Shown: positions 25,974 through 34,952, counted from the stretch's first letter. The stretch: 64,000 bases of DNA from Clostridium sp. OS1-26 (GCF_030915445.1 NZ_CP133264.1:1426001-1490000), one strand, 5' to 3'. Notes: generated by a model from the sequence alone, not told the origin. A program made the numbers and translations.

Positions 25974-26762
25974 GTGAAAAAGACAGTGATTTATAGTATT
26001 ATACTTACTTGTATATTTATATTTGCACCAGCTTTTATGGTACAACTTGATGAAAATACGCAGCAAACAATTAATAATGAGGATGTAAGTAAAGATAACA
26101 ATGATAAAAAGGTGGATATAAAAGATACCACAAATGATATAAGTATATTTTCTTCAAAAACCTGCTTTAAAAAAACATATTATGTAAACGCAAATAAAAT
26201 AAATGTATATGAAGATAGCTCAGGCAACGATAAAATAATATTTACATTGCCAAAGGATGATGTAGTAGTAGCTTATAAAGAAAATAACGGATATTTATAC
26301 TGTGAAGAAAATAATGAAGGTAAAAAGGGATGGATTAAAAAAAATAGCGAAAATTTAAAAGGTGCAATATATAAAAAAACAGAATATACTTTAGATGTAA
26401 ACTTAACTAATCAAAATATAAATGTTATAAAAAAAGATAAAGTATTAAAAAGAATACAATGCTCTACAGGAATACTGGGAGATCAAGAAACGGAAACACC
26501 CCTTGGCATATTTAATATACAATGTAAGGGTGAGTATTTTTATAGTAACAAATATAAAGAAGGAGCAAGATATTATATTAAATTTTTTTCGAATTATTTA
26601 ATACATTCTATACCAGTCGATAAAAAAGGTAATATAATAGAAGATGAAAAGAAAAAAATAGGATTTCCAGCCTCGCATGGGTGTATAAGAATATCTATAC
26701 AAGATGCCGAATGGATCTATAATAATATTCCAGAAGGTTCATCGGTAGTTATACACTATTAA
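25974..26762 (+). CDS. L,D-transpeptidase (YkuD domain) with SH3-like domain
   Basis: 262 residues. An N-terminal hydrophobic segment (residues 4-22) acts as signal or anchor, so the rest lies outside the membrane. Next come a bacterial SH3-like domain (about 60-110, YVNANKINVYEDSS to GKKGWIKK) and a YkuD L,D-transpeptidase domain (about 125-262) with the catalytic motif SHGCIRI and its upstream His in LIHSIPV. Such enzymes form 3-3 cross-links in peptidoglycan or attach proteins; spore or vegetative use cannot be told here. GTG at 25974 is chosen because GGAGG is eight bases upstream; TTG 25959 overlaps that site. Confidence 0.9.
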   Translation: MKKTVIYSIILTCIFIFAPAFMVQLDENTQQTINNEDVSKDNNDKKVDIKDTTNDISIFSSKTCFKKTYYVNANKINVYEDSSGNDKIIFTLPKDDVVVAYKENNGYLYCEENNEGKKGWIKKNSENLKGAIYKKTEYTLDVNLTNQNINVIKKDKVLKRIQCSTGILGDQETETPLGIFNIQCKGEYFYSNKYKEGARYYIKFFSNYLIHSIPVDKKGNIIEDEKKKIGFPASHGCIRISIQDAEWIYNNIPEGSSVVIHY

Positions 26763-26795
26763 ATTACTGCAGCTCTTTGAAAGGAAGGTTAATTT

Positions 26796-28187
26796 ATGGA
26801 TTACGATGTACTTATATTAGGGGGAGGCATTATAGGGTGTGCAGTTGCCTATGAGCTTTCAAAATACAGTTTAAATATAGCACTTATCGAAAAAGATTAT
26901 GATATAGCAGATGATGTAGCTCTTATAAACTCTGCTGTAGTTTATGATGGATTAGAATGTGAAGATACATTGATGTCTAAGCTAGAACTTATGGGAAATG
27001 AACTCGTAGAAGATATAGCTTCGAAGTTTAATGTAACCTTTAAAAAGAGAGGGTCTCTAATTATTGCAGAAGATAAAAAAGGTGAAGCTAAATTAATTAA
27101 TATGTATGATAGAGCCATAAGTAGGGGAATAAAAAATATACGTTTATTAGATAGTAAGGAAGTATATGAGATGGAACCAAACTTAAATGCTAATGTTAGG
27201 AGGGCAATACATTCCGAAAATACAGGAATAATATCTCCTTATGATTTAGCGATTGCCTATGGAGAAATTGCTTTTGATAATGGGGTAAAGTTTAAGTTAG
27301 AAGAAGAGGTTCTAGATATACAGAAAATGTCGAAAGGATTTAGGATAGTTACAAATAAAAATAAGTTTACCTGTAATATGGTTCTAAATACCACACCTGT
27401 AGAATACTATGGTATAGAAAGTGAAAATAAACTTAATAAAGATAGAAGTTGCTCAAAATATTTATTATTAGAAAAAGATTTTAAAGGTAACTTCAAAAAT
27501 ATAGTTGTAACTTTAAATGAAAGTGAAGATAAAATTTATACATTTCCTACTGTACAAGGAGGAACCATAGTTGCATTAAAGACAAATGAAGCTATTAGTT
27601 ATAGTGATAGTTTAAAAAGAATATCATCGTTTATGGGAAATATAAATGATGAATATATAAATATATCCTATGAATCTCCATTTTATAATGATACACTAAT
27701 AATTGATGACAGCCTTATTGATAATGGATATGTTAAAGTCGTGGGTAAACATTATAGCCAAGTTACAATTACTCCTGCTATTGCAAAAATTGTATGTGAA
27801 ACTATAGTTAATAACTTAAATTGTGTGCTAAAAAAAGATTTTGTAGACAAGAGAAGAGAATTTTATAGATTCAGAGATTTGTCAAATGAAGAAAGAGAAA
27901 GCATTATTAAACAAGATAAAAGATATGGTAAAATAGTATGTGTGTGTCAAAAGGTTACAGAAGGTGAGATAGTAGACTCCATAAGAAGACCACTTGGAGC
28001 ACGTACCGTAGAGGGAATAAAAAGACGAACTGGAGCTGCTTTTGGAACCTGTAAAGGTGCGCAATGCTTGAATAAGGTCGTATCTATCTTGGCTAGAGAA
28101 ATGGATAAAAGGTTAACTGATATAGTTAAGGATTCTAAAAATTCAAAAATAGTTATAAGTCGAATAAAAGAGTTTGATGAAATGTAG
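26796..28187 (+). CDS. FAD-dependent oxidoreductase, GlpO/GlpA-like, with BFD-type [2Fe-2S] domain
   Basis: 463 residues. The N-terminus has an FAD Rossmann motif (ILGGGIIGCAVAYELS) and a DAO-type oxidoreductase fold. The last ~70 residues carry a bacterioferritin-associated-ferredoxin-like domain with four cysteines (CVCQKV and GTCKGAQC). This architecture matches the clostridial glycerol-3-phosphate dehydrogenase-like family, related to GlpA and L-2-hydroxyglutarate oxidase. It is followed 20 bases later by a DUF1667 gene, a usual partner. The third usual partner, a separate NAD(P)H/FAD oxidoreductase, is missing, so the true substrate remains open. Confidence 0.85.
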   Translation: MDYDVLILGGGIIGCAVAYELSKYSLNIALIEKDYDIADDVALINSAVVYDGLECEDTLMSKLELMGNELVEDIASKFNVTFKKRGSLIIAEDKKGEAKLINMYDRAISRGIKNIRLLDSKEVYEMEPNLNANVRRAIHSENTGIISPYDLAIAYGEIAFDNGVKFKLEEEVLDIQKMSKGFRIVTNKNKFTCNMVLNTTPVEYYGIESENKLNKDRSCSKYLLLEKDFKGNFKNIVVTLNESEDKIYTFPTVQGGTIVALKTNEAISYSDSLKRISSFMGNINDEYINISYESPFYNDTLIIDDSLIDNGYVKVVGKHYSQVTITPAIAKIVCETIVNNLNCVLKKDFVDKRREFYRFRDLSNEERESIIKQDKRYGKIVCVCQKVTEGEIVDSIRRPLGARTVEGIKRRTGAAFGTCKGAQCLNKVVSILAREMDKRLTDIVKDSKNSKIVISRIKEFDEM

Positions 28188-28207
28188 CTAATTGGAGGAA
28201 TTCTAAA

Positions 28208-28573
28208 TTGATTAAGGAAATTATTTGCAATAAATGTGATAAAAGTTGTATATTGAGCATAAACAAATATGACGAAAGCATAGAAATTTGCGGCAACTTA
28301 TGTAATGAAGGAATAAAATATGCTAACATGGAAATGAGTAGTAATAAAGATATTTTAACTACTTTAGTAAGAATAAAAGGATCAAAGCTAAATGTTGTTT
28401 CAGTGAAAAGTAATAAACCCATAAATAAAAATCTATGGATAGAGTGTTCAAAAGCCTTGAGTAGGCTTTATGTAGGAGCTCCTGTAAAAATTGGAGACAT
28501 TGTATGTAAAAATATTTTAAATACTGGAGTAGACATAGTGTGTACTAAAAATGTAGAAAGAATAAATGAATAA
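28208..28573 (+). CDS. DUF1667 protein
   Basis: 121 residues with an N-terminal CNKCDKSC and a CGNLC pair, which suggests a metal or Fe-S site, followed by the DUF1667 core (LVRIKG, ECSKALSRL, GDIVCKNIL). It starts at TTG with GGAGG nine bases upstream, in an operon with the preceding FAD enzyme. In clostridia DUF1667 proteins are encoded with GlpO-type dehydrogenases and presumably take part in their electron transfer. The exact role is unknown. Confidence 0.82.
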   Translation: MIKEIICNKCDKSCILSINKYDESIEICGNLCNEGIKYANMEMSSNKDILTTLVRIKGSKLNVVSVKSNKPINKNLWIECSKALSRLYVGAPVKIGDIVCKNILNTGVDIVCTKNVERINE

Positions 28574-28615
28574 TAGAATATATTTTACACTATTCAGAAT
28601 AGAGCCAAGATTAAA

Positions 28616-28644
28616 TTGACACAGGATTATATTATATATAATCT
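28616..28644 (+). promoter_or_regulatory. candidate promoter of the serS T-box transcript
   Basis: TTGACA at 28616-28621 is followed by AT-rich sequence with TATAAT at 28637-28642 (15-base spacer) or TAATCT at 28639-28644 (17-base spacer). It lies just upstream of the T-box. Confidence 0.55.
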
Positions 28645-28664
28645 AGATAAAAATTAAAATTAAC

Positions 28665-28870
28665 CTATGAAGAGGCTAGTAGCATTACAAAGGGCAAAGA
28701 GAGTCAGTAGTTGGTGTGAACTGATACCAGAGTTTTGTGAATCCACCTCGGAGGTACTGCTAGTAACAGTTCGGTGATACCGTTATAATCCTTGAGAGAA
28801 TCAATTTTTGGTTAACTAGGGTGGCAACGCGGAGTCCTTCGTCCCTTTATGGGATAAGGGGCTTTTTTAT
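28665..28870 (+). promoter_or_regulatory. T-box riboswitch of serS (serine)
   Basis: A complete T-box leader: a stem I start with ATGAAGAGGCTAGTA, the AGAGAGTCAGTAGTTGGTG stem I arm, the GTGAATCCACCTC segment, and the T-box core AGGGTGGCAACGCGG (28818-28832) that pairs with the uncharged tRNA acceptor end. A terminator follows (GTCCC loop GGGATAAGGGG and T run). The aligned specifier candidate is AGT (28762-28764), a serine codon. High uncharged tRNA-Ser should favour the antiterminator and allow serS transcription. Confidence 0.93.
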
Positions 28871-28899
28871 TTACAAAAAATATTTAGGAGGAAATTGTA

Positions 28900-30180
28900 A
28901 TGCTAGATTTAAAAAGAATAAGAAATAATGTACAAGATATAAAAATGGCTTTAACAAATAGAGGAGAAGATTTTGATGTATCTGTTATTGATGAAGTAGT
29001 AAAATTAGATGAAAAAAGGAGACAAATCTTAATTGAAGTAGAAGTTTTAAAAAATAAAAGAAACAAAGACTCTTTAGAAATATCTAAATTAAAGAAATCA
29101 GGCCAAAATGCTGACGTTCTTGTAGCTGAAATGAAAGGGCTTTCAGAGAAGATAAAGCAGTATGACGTTAATCTAGCGGAATTAGATCAAAAAATAGAAT
29201 ACATAATGCTTAGAATACCTAACATACCCAATCCTCAAGTTCCAGATGGAGAAACAGATGCAGATAACATAGAGATAAGAAAATGGTCAGATCCTACAAA
29301 ATTCGATTTTGAACCTAAGGCTCATTGGGATTTAGGAACAAATCTTAATATATTAGAATTTGAAAGAGGAGGAAAGGTTGCAGGTTCAAGATTTACTTTT
29401 TATAGAGGGTTAGGGGCTAGACTTGAAAGAGCACTTATATCATATTTTTTAGACTTTCATACTGAAAAACATGGCTATGAAGAGTTATTACCGCCATACA
29501 TGGTTAATAGAACTAGTATGATTGGAACAGGGCAGCTGCCGAAGTTTGAAGAAGATGCATTTAGAGTTTCGAACAATGATTTTTATTTAATACCAACGGC
29601 AGAAGTGCCTGTAACTAATTTCTATAGAGATGAAGTCTTAAAAGGCGAAGATTTGCCAATAAAACATGTAGCTTATAGCGGATGTTTTAGAGCTGAAGCT
29701 GGTTCAGCAGGAAGAGATACAAGAGGTCTTATAAGACAGCACCAATTTAATAAGGTTGAGCTTGTTAAATTTGCAAAGCCAGAGAAATCTTATGAGGAGC
29801 TTGAAAAATTAACTAATGATGCAGAAGAAGTTCTTCAGGAGTTAAGGATTCCTTATAGAGTAGTTAGAATATGTAAAGGAGATTTAGGGTTTACAGCAGC
29901 ACTTAAATATGATATAGAAGTTTGGATGCCAAGTTATAATAGATATGTAGAGATATCAAGTTGTAGTAACTTTGAAGATTTCCAAGCAAGGCGTGCTAAT
30001 ATAAAATATAAAGAAACTGAGAAAGGTAAGCTACAATATTTACATACGTTAAATGGTTCAGGAGTTGCTGTTGGAAGAGCTTTATCTGCAATTCTTGAAA
30101 ATTATCAGCAAGCTGATGGAAGTGTTGTAATTCCAGAAGTTTTAAGACCATATATGGGTGGAAGAGAAGTAATAAAATAA
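28900..30180 (+). CDS. serS: seryl-tRNA synthetase
   Basis: Charges tRNA-Ser, and tRNA-Sec where present. The 426 residues begin with the long antiparallel coiled coil (about 1-105) that grips the tRNA-Ser variable arm, then the class II catalytic core with motif 2 [20 protein letters not shown] and motif 3 [16 protein letters not shown]. Length is normal. ATG follows AGGAGG. It is controlled by the T-box directly upstream and followed by four tRNA-Ser genes. Confidence 0.98.
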   Translation: MLDLKRIRNNVQDIKMALTNRGEDFDVSVIDEVVKLDEKRRQILIEVEVLKNKRNKDSLEISKLKKSGQNADVLVAEMKGLSEKIKQYDVNLAELDQKIEYIMLRIPNIPNPQVPDGETDADNIEIRKWSDPTKFDFEPKAHWDLGTNLNILEFERGGKVAGSRFTFYRGLGARLERALISYFLDFHTEKHGYEELLPPYMVNRTSMIGTGQLPKFEEDAFRVSNNDFYLIPTAEVPVTNFYRDEVLKGEDLPIKHVAYSGCFRAEAGSAGRDTRGLIRQHQFNKVELVKFAKPEKSYEELEKLTNDAEEVLQELRIPYRVVRICKGDLGFTAALKYDIEVWMPSYNRYVEISSCSNFEDFQARRANIKYKETEKGKLQYLHTLNGSGVAVGRALSAILENYQQADGSVVIPEVLRPYMGGREVIK

Positions 30181-30203
30181 CAAAAAAAATTTTAAAAGAA
30201 CTG

Positions 30204-30232
30204 TTGACATATACACTTATGGTTGATATAAT
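30204..30232 (+). promoter_or_regulatory. promoter of first tRNA-Ser pair
   Basis: Perfect TTGACA (30204-30209) and TATAAT (30227-30232) with a 17-base spacer, 20 bases before tRNA-Ser(TGA). Confidence 0.85.
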
Positions 30233-30251
30233 AATACATGTCAACAGGCGA

Positions 30252-30342
30252 GGAAAGATGGTCGAGTTGGTTTAAGGCACCGGTCTTGAAAACCGGCGTA
30301 CGGGTGACCGTACCCAGGGTTCGAATCCCTGTCTTTCCGCCA
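30252..30342 (+). tRNA. tRNA-Ser (TGA), copy 1
   Basis: 91-base class II tRNA with a long variable arm; anticodon loop CTTGAAA; CCA encoded. Identical to the copy at 30575. Confidence 0.95.
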
Positions 30343-30369
30343 ATTTTTTTTTAACTAAAATTAGGGCAT

Positions 30370-30460
30370 GGAGAAATACTCAAGTGGCCGAAGAGGCGCC
30401 CCTGCTAAGGGCGTAGGCTGGGAAACCGGCGCGAGGGTTCAAATCCCTCTTTCTCCGCCA
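30370..30460 (+). tRNA. tRNA-Ser (GCT), copy 1
   Basis: 91-base class II tRNA; anticodon loop CTGCTAA; acceptor GGAGAAA/TTTCTCC; CCA encoded. It differs from copy 2 only at 30430 (C here, T there), at the end of the variable-arm stem. Confidence 0.95.
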
Positions 30461-30461
30461 T

Positions 30462-30486
30462 GTAAGCACCTATTATGGTGCTTATC
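30462..30486 (+). terminator. hairpin after first tRNA-Ser pair
   Basis: AAGCACC loop TATTAT GGTGCTT, a perfect stem but without a T run, so it may act as an RNA 3' stem or weak terminator. Confidence 0.5.
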
Positions 30487-30527
30487 TAATTTAAATAATA
30501 TAAAATTATATTAGAGTAAAAATATTG

Positions 30528-30556
30528 TTGACTATTTTAATTAAATATGTTATTAT
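30528..30556 (+). promoter_or_regulatory. promoter of second tRNA-Ser pair
   Basis: TTGACT (30528-30533), 17-base spacer, TATTAT (30551-30556), 18 bases before the second tRNA-Ser(TGA). Its sequence differs from the promoter of the first pair, although the tRNAs are duplicates. Confidence 0.7.
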
Positions 30557-30574
30557 GTTTAATGTTGGATGTAT

Positions 30575-30665
30575 GGAAAGATGGTCGAGTTGGTTTAAGG
30601 CACCGGTCTTGAAAACCGGCGTACGGGTGACCGTACCCAGGGTTCGAATCCCTGTCTTTCCGCCA
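30575..30665 (+). tRNA. tRNA-Ser (TGA), copy 2
   Basis: Identical to the 91-base tRNA at 30252-30342, as is the 27-base spacer to the next tRNA. It is part of a tandem duplication. Confidence 0.95.
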
Positions 30666-30692
30666 ATTTTTTTTTAACTAAAATTAGGGCAT

Positions 30693-30783
30693 GGAGAAAT
30701 ACTCAAGTGGCCGAAGAGGCGCCCCTGCTAAGGGCGTAGGCTGGGAAACCGGTGCGAGGGTTCAAATCCCTCTTTCTCCGCCA
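30693..30783 (+). tRNA. tRNA-Ser (GCT), copy 2
   Basis: Same as the tRNA at 30370-30460 except T at 30753 in place of C, changing a G-C pair of the variable arm to G-U. CCA encoded. Confidence 0.95.
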
Positions 30784-30788
30784 TGTAA

Positions 30789-30811
30789 GCACCTGAATCA
30801 AGGTGTTTTTT
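30789..30811 (+). terminator. terminator after second tRNA-Ser pair
   Basis: CACCT loop GAATCA AGGTG, followed by TTTTTT. It is derived from the same CACC stem as the hairpin behind the first pair but has a proper T tail. Confidence 0.7.
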
Positions 30812-30931
30812 AATTTCTGACATAATGTTTTTTAAACTAAATATACTAATAAATTTTGATTTATCGTATATAATAATTAATATTAATTTGATTTTTTTGA
30901 ACATTTATGTTAATATAATTATGTTAAATAT

Positions 30932-31008
30932 GCGTCGGTAGCTCAGTTGGATAGAGTAGCTGGCTACGAACCAGTTGGTCGGGGGTTCGAATCCTCTCCG
31001 ACGCACCA
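30932..31008 (+). tRNA. tRNA-Arg (ACG)
   Basis: 77-base cloverleaf; anticodon loop CTACGAA; acceptor GCGTCGG/CCGACGC; CCA encoded. It ends two bases before a terminator shared with psd. Confidence 0.95.
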
Positions 31009-31010
31009 TA

Positions 31011-31050
31011 AAAAAGCTTGTGATTATTCATCACAAGCTTTTATTTTTTC
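31011..31050. terminator. bidirectional terminator between tRNA-Arg and psd
   Basis: AAAAGCTTGTGAT paired with ATCACAAGCTTTT, T run on the plus side and A run on the other. The stem includes the last codons and stop of psd (minus strand). Confidence 0.88.
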
Positions 31051-31926
31051 ACCTATCTTTTCACCCATTAATACTCTACTTTCATATCCTTTAGAAGATT
31101 GCTCAATTATGTCTCTATCAATATTTACTTTATCTTTTTCTAAGAATAGTATTGTTGTTGAACCACCAAACTTAAAATAACCCTTTTCATCACCTTTTCT
31201 TATATCTGCTCCAGGTGTATATGTTTGTATAATGGAACCTACACAAGTAGCTCCTACCTCCATATGAAGTATATCTCCAAAGTTTTTAGAATGGAAAATA
31301 CTCCATTCCCTTTTGTTTCTGCAGAAAAGCTCAGGAATTTGTTCTAAAGCAGTTGGGTTTACAGAATAGTAATCTCCAGTAATTCTTATAGTTTCCTCGC
31401 ATACACCATCATCTATAAAATGAAATCTATGATAATCAGTAGGACAAAGTCTTAATATTAAAAAAACACCCTCTGAGAACTTTTTAGATATATCAGGATT
31501 ATTTATAAGTTTATCTAAACTATATGTGAAGCCTTTTACCTGAACCAACTTATTTAAATCAATATTCTCATAAGCTAAAAGTCTTCCATCACCAGGAGAA
31601 ATTAAAGAGTTAATATCAGCATCTATAGGTCTTGCCCCTTTTTTTAACTTTCTTGTAAAGAAGTCATTAAATGATTCAAACTCATCTGCACTTTTTTCGC
31701 TATGAGTCATATTAATATCAAAATCTTTAATAAAAGAATGAACTTTTTTAATACTTCTCTTACTATCACAAAAAGAGCCATATATTTTAGAGAAAAACTT
31801 TTTTTTAATTAATAACTCTAAAAATTTCATTCCAATAGGAGATGAATATGTCCATTGAAGATATTTATCTCCTGCCACTTGTTCTATTTCATATTGTTTT
31901 GTTTTTCTATTATAATATTTAATCAT
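31024..31926 (-). CDS. psd: phosphatidylserine decarboxylase proenzyme
   Basis: Converts phosphatidylserine to phosphatidylethanolamine at the membrane. The 300-residue proenzyme is expected to cleave itself before the Ser in FGGSTTILF (near residue 256), which becomes the pyruvoyl group. The Asp/His residues of self-cleavage appear in SPGDGRL and in PTDYHRFHF. The family is clear from these segments. It faces the tRNA-Arg gene and shares its terminator. It is monocistronic, with no pssA next to it. Confidence 0.94.
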   Translation of the reverse strand: MIKYYNRKTKQYEIEQVAGDKYLQWTYSSPIGMKFLELLIKKKFFSKIYGSFCDSKRSIKKVHSFIKDFDINMTHSEKSADEFESFNDFFTRKLKKGARPIDADINSLISPGDGRLLAYENIDLNKLVQVKGFTYSLDKLINNPDISKKFSEGVFLILRLCPTDYHRFHFIDDGVCEETIRITGDYYSVNPTALEQIPELFCRNKREWSIFHSKNFGDILHMEVGATCVGSIIQTYTPGADIRKGDEKGYFKFGGSTTILFLEKDKVNIDRDIIEQSSKGYESRVLMGEKIGEKIKACDE

Positions 31927-32050
31927 ATACAGACCTCTCTTGTGTTAATATTTATTTTGAGTATAGCATAGAATGCTTATTACAATTATCAGTTATTATT
32001 TATCTATTGTCAATTTATAATGAATCAATGCTTAAAAATTCTAAGAACTA

Positions 32051-32108
32051 TTGAGTTATTTCAACAACATAGTATAATGTAAATTGGAATAATTATACTG
32101 ACCGGTCA
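32051..32108 (+). promoter_or_regulatory. promoter and TetR-type operator of the regulator gene
   Basis: TTGAGT (32051-32056), 16-base spacer, TATAAT (32073-32078). A perfect 10-bp palindrome TGACCGGTCA (32099-32108) lies near +15, a typical TetR-family autoregulatory operator shape. Its distance to the start codon is 28 bases. Confidence 0.6.
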
Positions 32109-32136
32109 ATTAATATATAAATCTGGAGTGGTATTG

Positions 32137-32703
32137 ATGAATAAAACAAAAAGAACAATATTTGAATCTGCTATAAAAATATTTTCACAAAACGGTTATA
32201 GTGGTGCAACAATGGATTCGATTGCGTCTGATGCAGGAGTAGCAAAGGGAACATTATATTATCATTTTAAAAGCAAGGAAGAAATATTTAACTACATAAT
32301 AAAAGAAGGAATGAATATAGTAAAGGAAAGAATAGAAAGTACTGCATGCAAGCAGCAGGATGCTCTATCAAAATTAAAAGTTCTATGCAGGATTCAGTTA
32401 GAGTTAGTTCATGAGCAGAGAGATTTTTTTATAGTATTAATGAGTCAATTGTGGGGGCAAGAATCTAGACAACTTGAACTAAGAGAGTCTATAAAGAAAT
32501 ATATTGACTATATACAGTCATATATTGTTGAGGCAATAGAAAATAAGATATTAAAATGTTGCGATTCTTCCTATGCGGCATATACACTATTTGGAACTCT
32601 TTGTTCTGTAGCAATATATGAACTTATAAATGAAGAAAAAAAGAATTTTGATGATTTGGCTAGTAATATATTAAATAATATACTGAATGGAATACAAGCA
32701 TAA
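32137..32703 (+). CDS. TetR/AcrR family transcriptional regulator
   Basis: 188 residues. The N-terminal helix-turn-helix is typical (GATMDSIASDAGVAKGTLYYHF, about 24-45), followed by the KSKEEIF helix and a helical ligand domain with Cys at several places. The ligand is unknown. ATG 32137 is chosen for GGAG eight bases upstream; GTG 32128 overlaps that site. It ends convergent with the UbiB-type gene at 32740 and is divergent from psd, so psd or itself are the likely targets. The palindrome at 32099 supports autoregulation. Confidence 0.9.
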   Translation: MNKTKRTIFESAIKIFSQNGYSGATMDSIASDAGVAKGTLYYHFKSKEEIFNYIIKEGMNIVKERIESTACKQQDALSKLKVLCRIQLELVHEQRDFFIVLMSQLWGQESRQLELRESIKKYIDYIQSYIVEAIENKILKCCDSSYAAYTLFGTLCSVAIYELINEEKKNFDDLASNILNNILNGIQA

Positions 32704-32739
32704 AATAAAGCATGGGACTAAATTACTTAGTTTCATGCT

Positions 32740-34338
32740 TTATAATTTTCGAGATTTTATCATAGAGATAATGAGAAGTAGAGTCATAAATGCAGATAGT
32801 ATGAGTCCTACTACTCCTATTATAGATATATCATATATTTTAGGTCCTGCATTAATCGTTAATATTAAACTAGAACCTATTATCATAGAAGATAGTATAA
32901 GTGCAAAAACCAGCCTATTTACCATATTATTTAAAGCACTAACGGTTTTGTTTAAGCTAGTTATCTGTAGTTGAACTTTAAGCCTTCCATTTAGCATAGT
33001 ATTTATAAGTTCAATAAATCTAGTAGGCATTCGAGACAAATCTTTCGTAAAGTTATATGAATATATTAGTAAATCATCTATATCTATGTTCTCTAATAAT
33101 GATAATTTACTATTATTTTTTACAAAAGGCACAGCAACATCAAGTATTTGAGTATCAGGGGCTATTTTAGCAACAACACCTTCAATAATTACAAGACTTC
33201 TCACAAGGACTATTAAGTCTTTTGGGAGTTTTATATTATTGTTTTTGGCGCAGTTAAATAACTCTTGAAGCAATATAGATACATGAATATTTTTTAAAGA
33301 TGTATATAGATATCTAGAAAATAAATAGTCTATATCTTCATATAATTTATTTTTATTTACAAATCCTTTCTTTATGCCTATAGACATAATTATAGATATT
33401 AGCTTATCTAAATCTTTAAAAACTACAGCAACTATAGCATCATTCAATGAGGCTCTTAATGATTCAGAAAGGTTTCCCATTATTCCAAAGTCAATAAAAC
33501 AAATCTTACCTTCATTTATTAATAGGTTTCCAGGGTGTGGATCACCATGAAAAAAACCATCGGTAAAAACTTGTTTAAAAAATGATAGTGCTAATTTTTT
33601 CCCTAAATCGTTAAGATCATATCCTCCCTCTTTAAGCTTTTCTAAATCATTTATTTTAAAACCATATATTTTTTCCATAGTTAAAACCTTATCACTGGAC
33701 AACTCATCTATAATATATGGAGTATAACAAAAGGCTATATTGTTATTTAGATTTCTAAATCTTTTTATATTTAAAGCCTCAATTTTAAAATTTAGCTCCT
33801 CTTCTGTAGATGATATTAATTCATTTAAAGCCTCTTCTGGATCAATTAAAGCATCAGAAAACTTTGTTTTAGTAAGCTTTATTATTCTATGTAAAATAGA
33901 TAAATCCATTTTAATTTTTTCCATTATTTCAGGTCTTTGAATTTTTACAATGACTTCTTTTCCGTTCTTAAGTATGGCATTATGAACTTGGGCTATAGAT
34001 GCAGAAGCCAATGGTTCTTTTTCAAAAGATGAAAAGCAATTCTCAATGTTTTTATTAAAAACACTAAAGAAAACATTATTAATATCTTCGTATTTTTCAG
34101 GAGAAGCGTTATCTTGAAGCTTTGAAAGTTCTTGTATATATTCAGGAGGAAGTATATCAGGTCTTGTACTTAATACCTGACCTATTTTTATAAAGGTAGG
34201 CCCTAACTCTTCAAAAGCTTTTCTTAAATTTTCGGGAAAATATTGTTTTTTTATTTTACTATCTACTATATGGCCAAAGCCATAGCGAGCTAGTACACTT
34301 ATTATTTCTCTAAACCTTTGTATTGAGTTATTATGCAT
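32740..34338 (-). CDS. ABC1/AarF (UbiB) family atypical kinase
   Basis: 532 residues. Family motifs in order: FIKIGQVLSTRPDILP (the KxGQ-type extension), ASIAQVH (replacing the glycine-rich loop), GDPHPGNLL (catalytic loop) and CFIDFGIMG (the DFG equivalent). Two hydrophobic segments at the C-terminus (about 480-525) would anchor it in the membrane. In ubiquinone makers UbiB aids quinone synthesis; clostridia lack ubiquinone, so a lipid or isoprenoid-linked role is a guess. It precedes a phasin-like gene from which it is divided by 44 bases. Confidence 0.92.
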   Translation of the reverse strand: MHNNSIQRFREIISVLARYGFGHIVDSKIKKQYFPENLRKAFEELGPTFIKIGQVLSTRPDILPPEYIQELSKLQDNASPEKYEDINNVFFSVFNKNIENCFSSFEKEPLASASIAQVHNAILKNGKEVIVKIQRPEIMEKIKMDLSILHRIIKLTKTKFSDALIDPEEALNELISSTEEELNFKIEALNIKRFRNLNNNIAFCYTPYIIDELSSDKVLTMEKIYGFKINDLEKLKEGGYDLNDLGKKLALSFFKQVFTDGFFHGDPHPGNLLINEGKICFIDFGIMGNLSESLRASLNDAIVAVVFKDLDKLISIIMSIGIKKGFVNKNKLYEDIDYLFSRYLYTSLKNIHVSILLQELFNCAKNNNIKLPKDLIVLVRSLVIIEGVVAKIAPDTQILDVAVPFVKNNSKLSLLENIDIDDLLIYSYNFTKDLSRMPTRFIELINTMLNGRLKVQLQITSLNKTVSALNNMVNRLVFALILSSMIIGSSLILTINAGPKIYDISIIGVVGLILSAFMTLLLIISMIKSRKL

Positions 34339-34382
34339 AATATGCCTCCATAAATATTAAAGCCCTAACAGCTGTCGGGGCT

Positions 34383-34685
34383 TTAGCTTTTGGTATTTAC
34401 TTTTTCCTCTAGCATATCCAATCTTTGTTTTATGTTTTGTAAATCATCTTTAGTTACAAAGTTCATTTGATTTAAAGTAGATACCAAGTCATCCTTAGTT
34501 AAAGGCTTTACATCTTCAACTTTATTTTTTATATTTCTCTTTAGCTCTTCTGAAAGTTCTTTCCCCTCATCCATAGTTAGCTTACCTTTTTGAACCATAT
34601 CGTCAATTAACTTTGATGCCTTTTCATAAGTATATGCTGCAGATCCTAAACCTGCTAAAAATAAATTTTTTAATTCATTCATCAT
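34383..34685 (-). CDS. small coiled-coil protein, phasin/PhaF-like
   Basis: 100 residues. The N-terminus is hydrophobic and alanine/glycine rich (LFLAGLGSAAYTYEKA), followed by KLIDDMVQKGKLTMDEGKEL and a heptad-like C-terminus (about 60-98). This fits the family annotated as polyhydroxyalkanoate-granule-associated, but here no PHA genes are nearby. The first of two adjacent ATG codons is used, with AAGAGGTG upstream. It is probably co-transcribed with the UbiB-type gene; such pairs are, from memory, common in clostridia. Function unknown. Confidence 0.8.
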   Translation of the reverse strand: MMNELKNLFLAGLGSAAYTYEKASKLIDDMVQKGKLTMDEGKELSEELKRNIKNKVEDVKPLTKDDLVSTLNQMNFVTKDDLQNIKQRLDMLEEKVNTKS

Positions 34686-34835
34686 AATAACACCTCTTAA
34701 TTAGTATATTTTTATTTACAATATAATATACCTATTATTTAAATTAATTAGTTGCTAGTATGCTAATAGATTATAATATAAAAATTTGACATTTATTATA
34801 GATTATTATAAAATATTATGGAAACAAGTTAATAT

Positions 34836-34912
34836 GCGCTCGTAGCTCAGTAGGATAGAGCAGCGGTTTCCTAAACCGCGTGCCGGGGGTTCGATTCCTC
34901 TCGGGCGCACCA
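34836..34912 (+). tRNA. tRNA-Arg (CCT)
   Basis: 77-base cloverleaf; anticodon loop TTCCTAA; acceptor GCGCTCG pairs with CGGGCGC (one G-U); CCA encoded. Confidence 0.94.
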
Positions 34913-34952
34913 AAATTGAATCCTGTAATTTTAATTACAGGATTCAATTTTT
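34913..34952 (+). terminator. terminator after tRNA-Arg(CCT)
   Basis: Long stem AAATTGAATCCTGTAATT with its perfect complement, then T run. Confidence 0.9.

Noticed and set aside
30947-31180. Plus-strand reading frame over tRNA-Arg and the end of psd
   Set aside because: Shadow of a tRNA and a minus-strand gene, no family resemblance.
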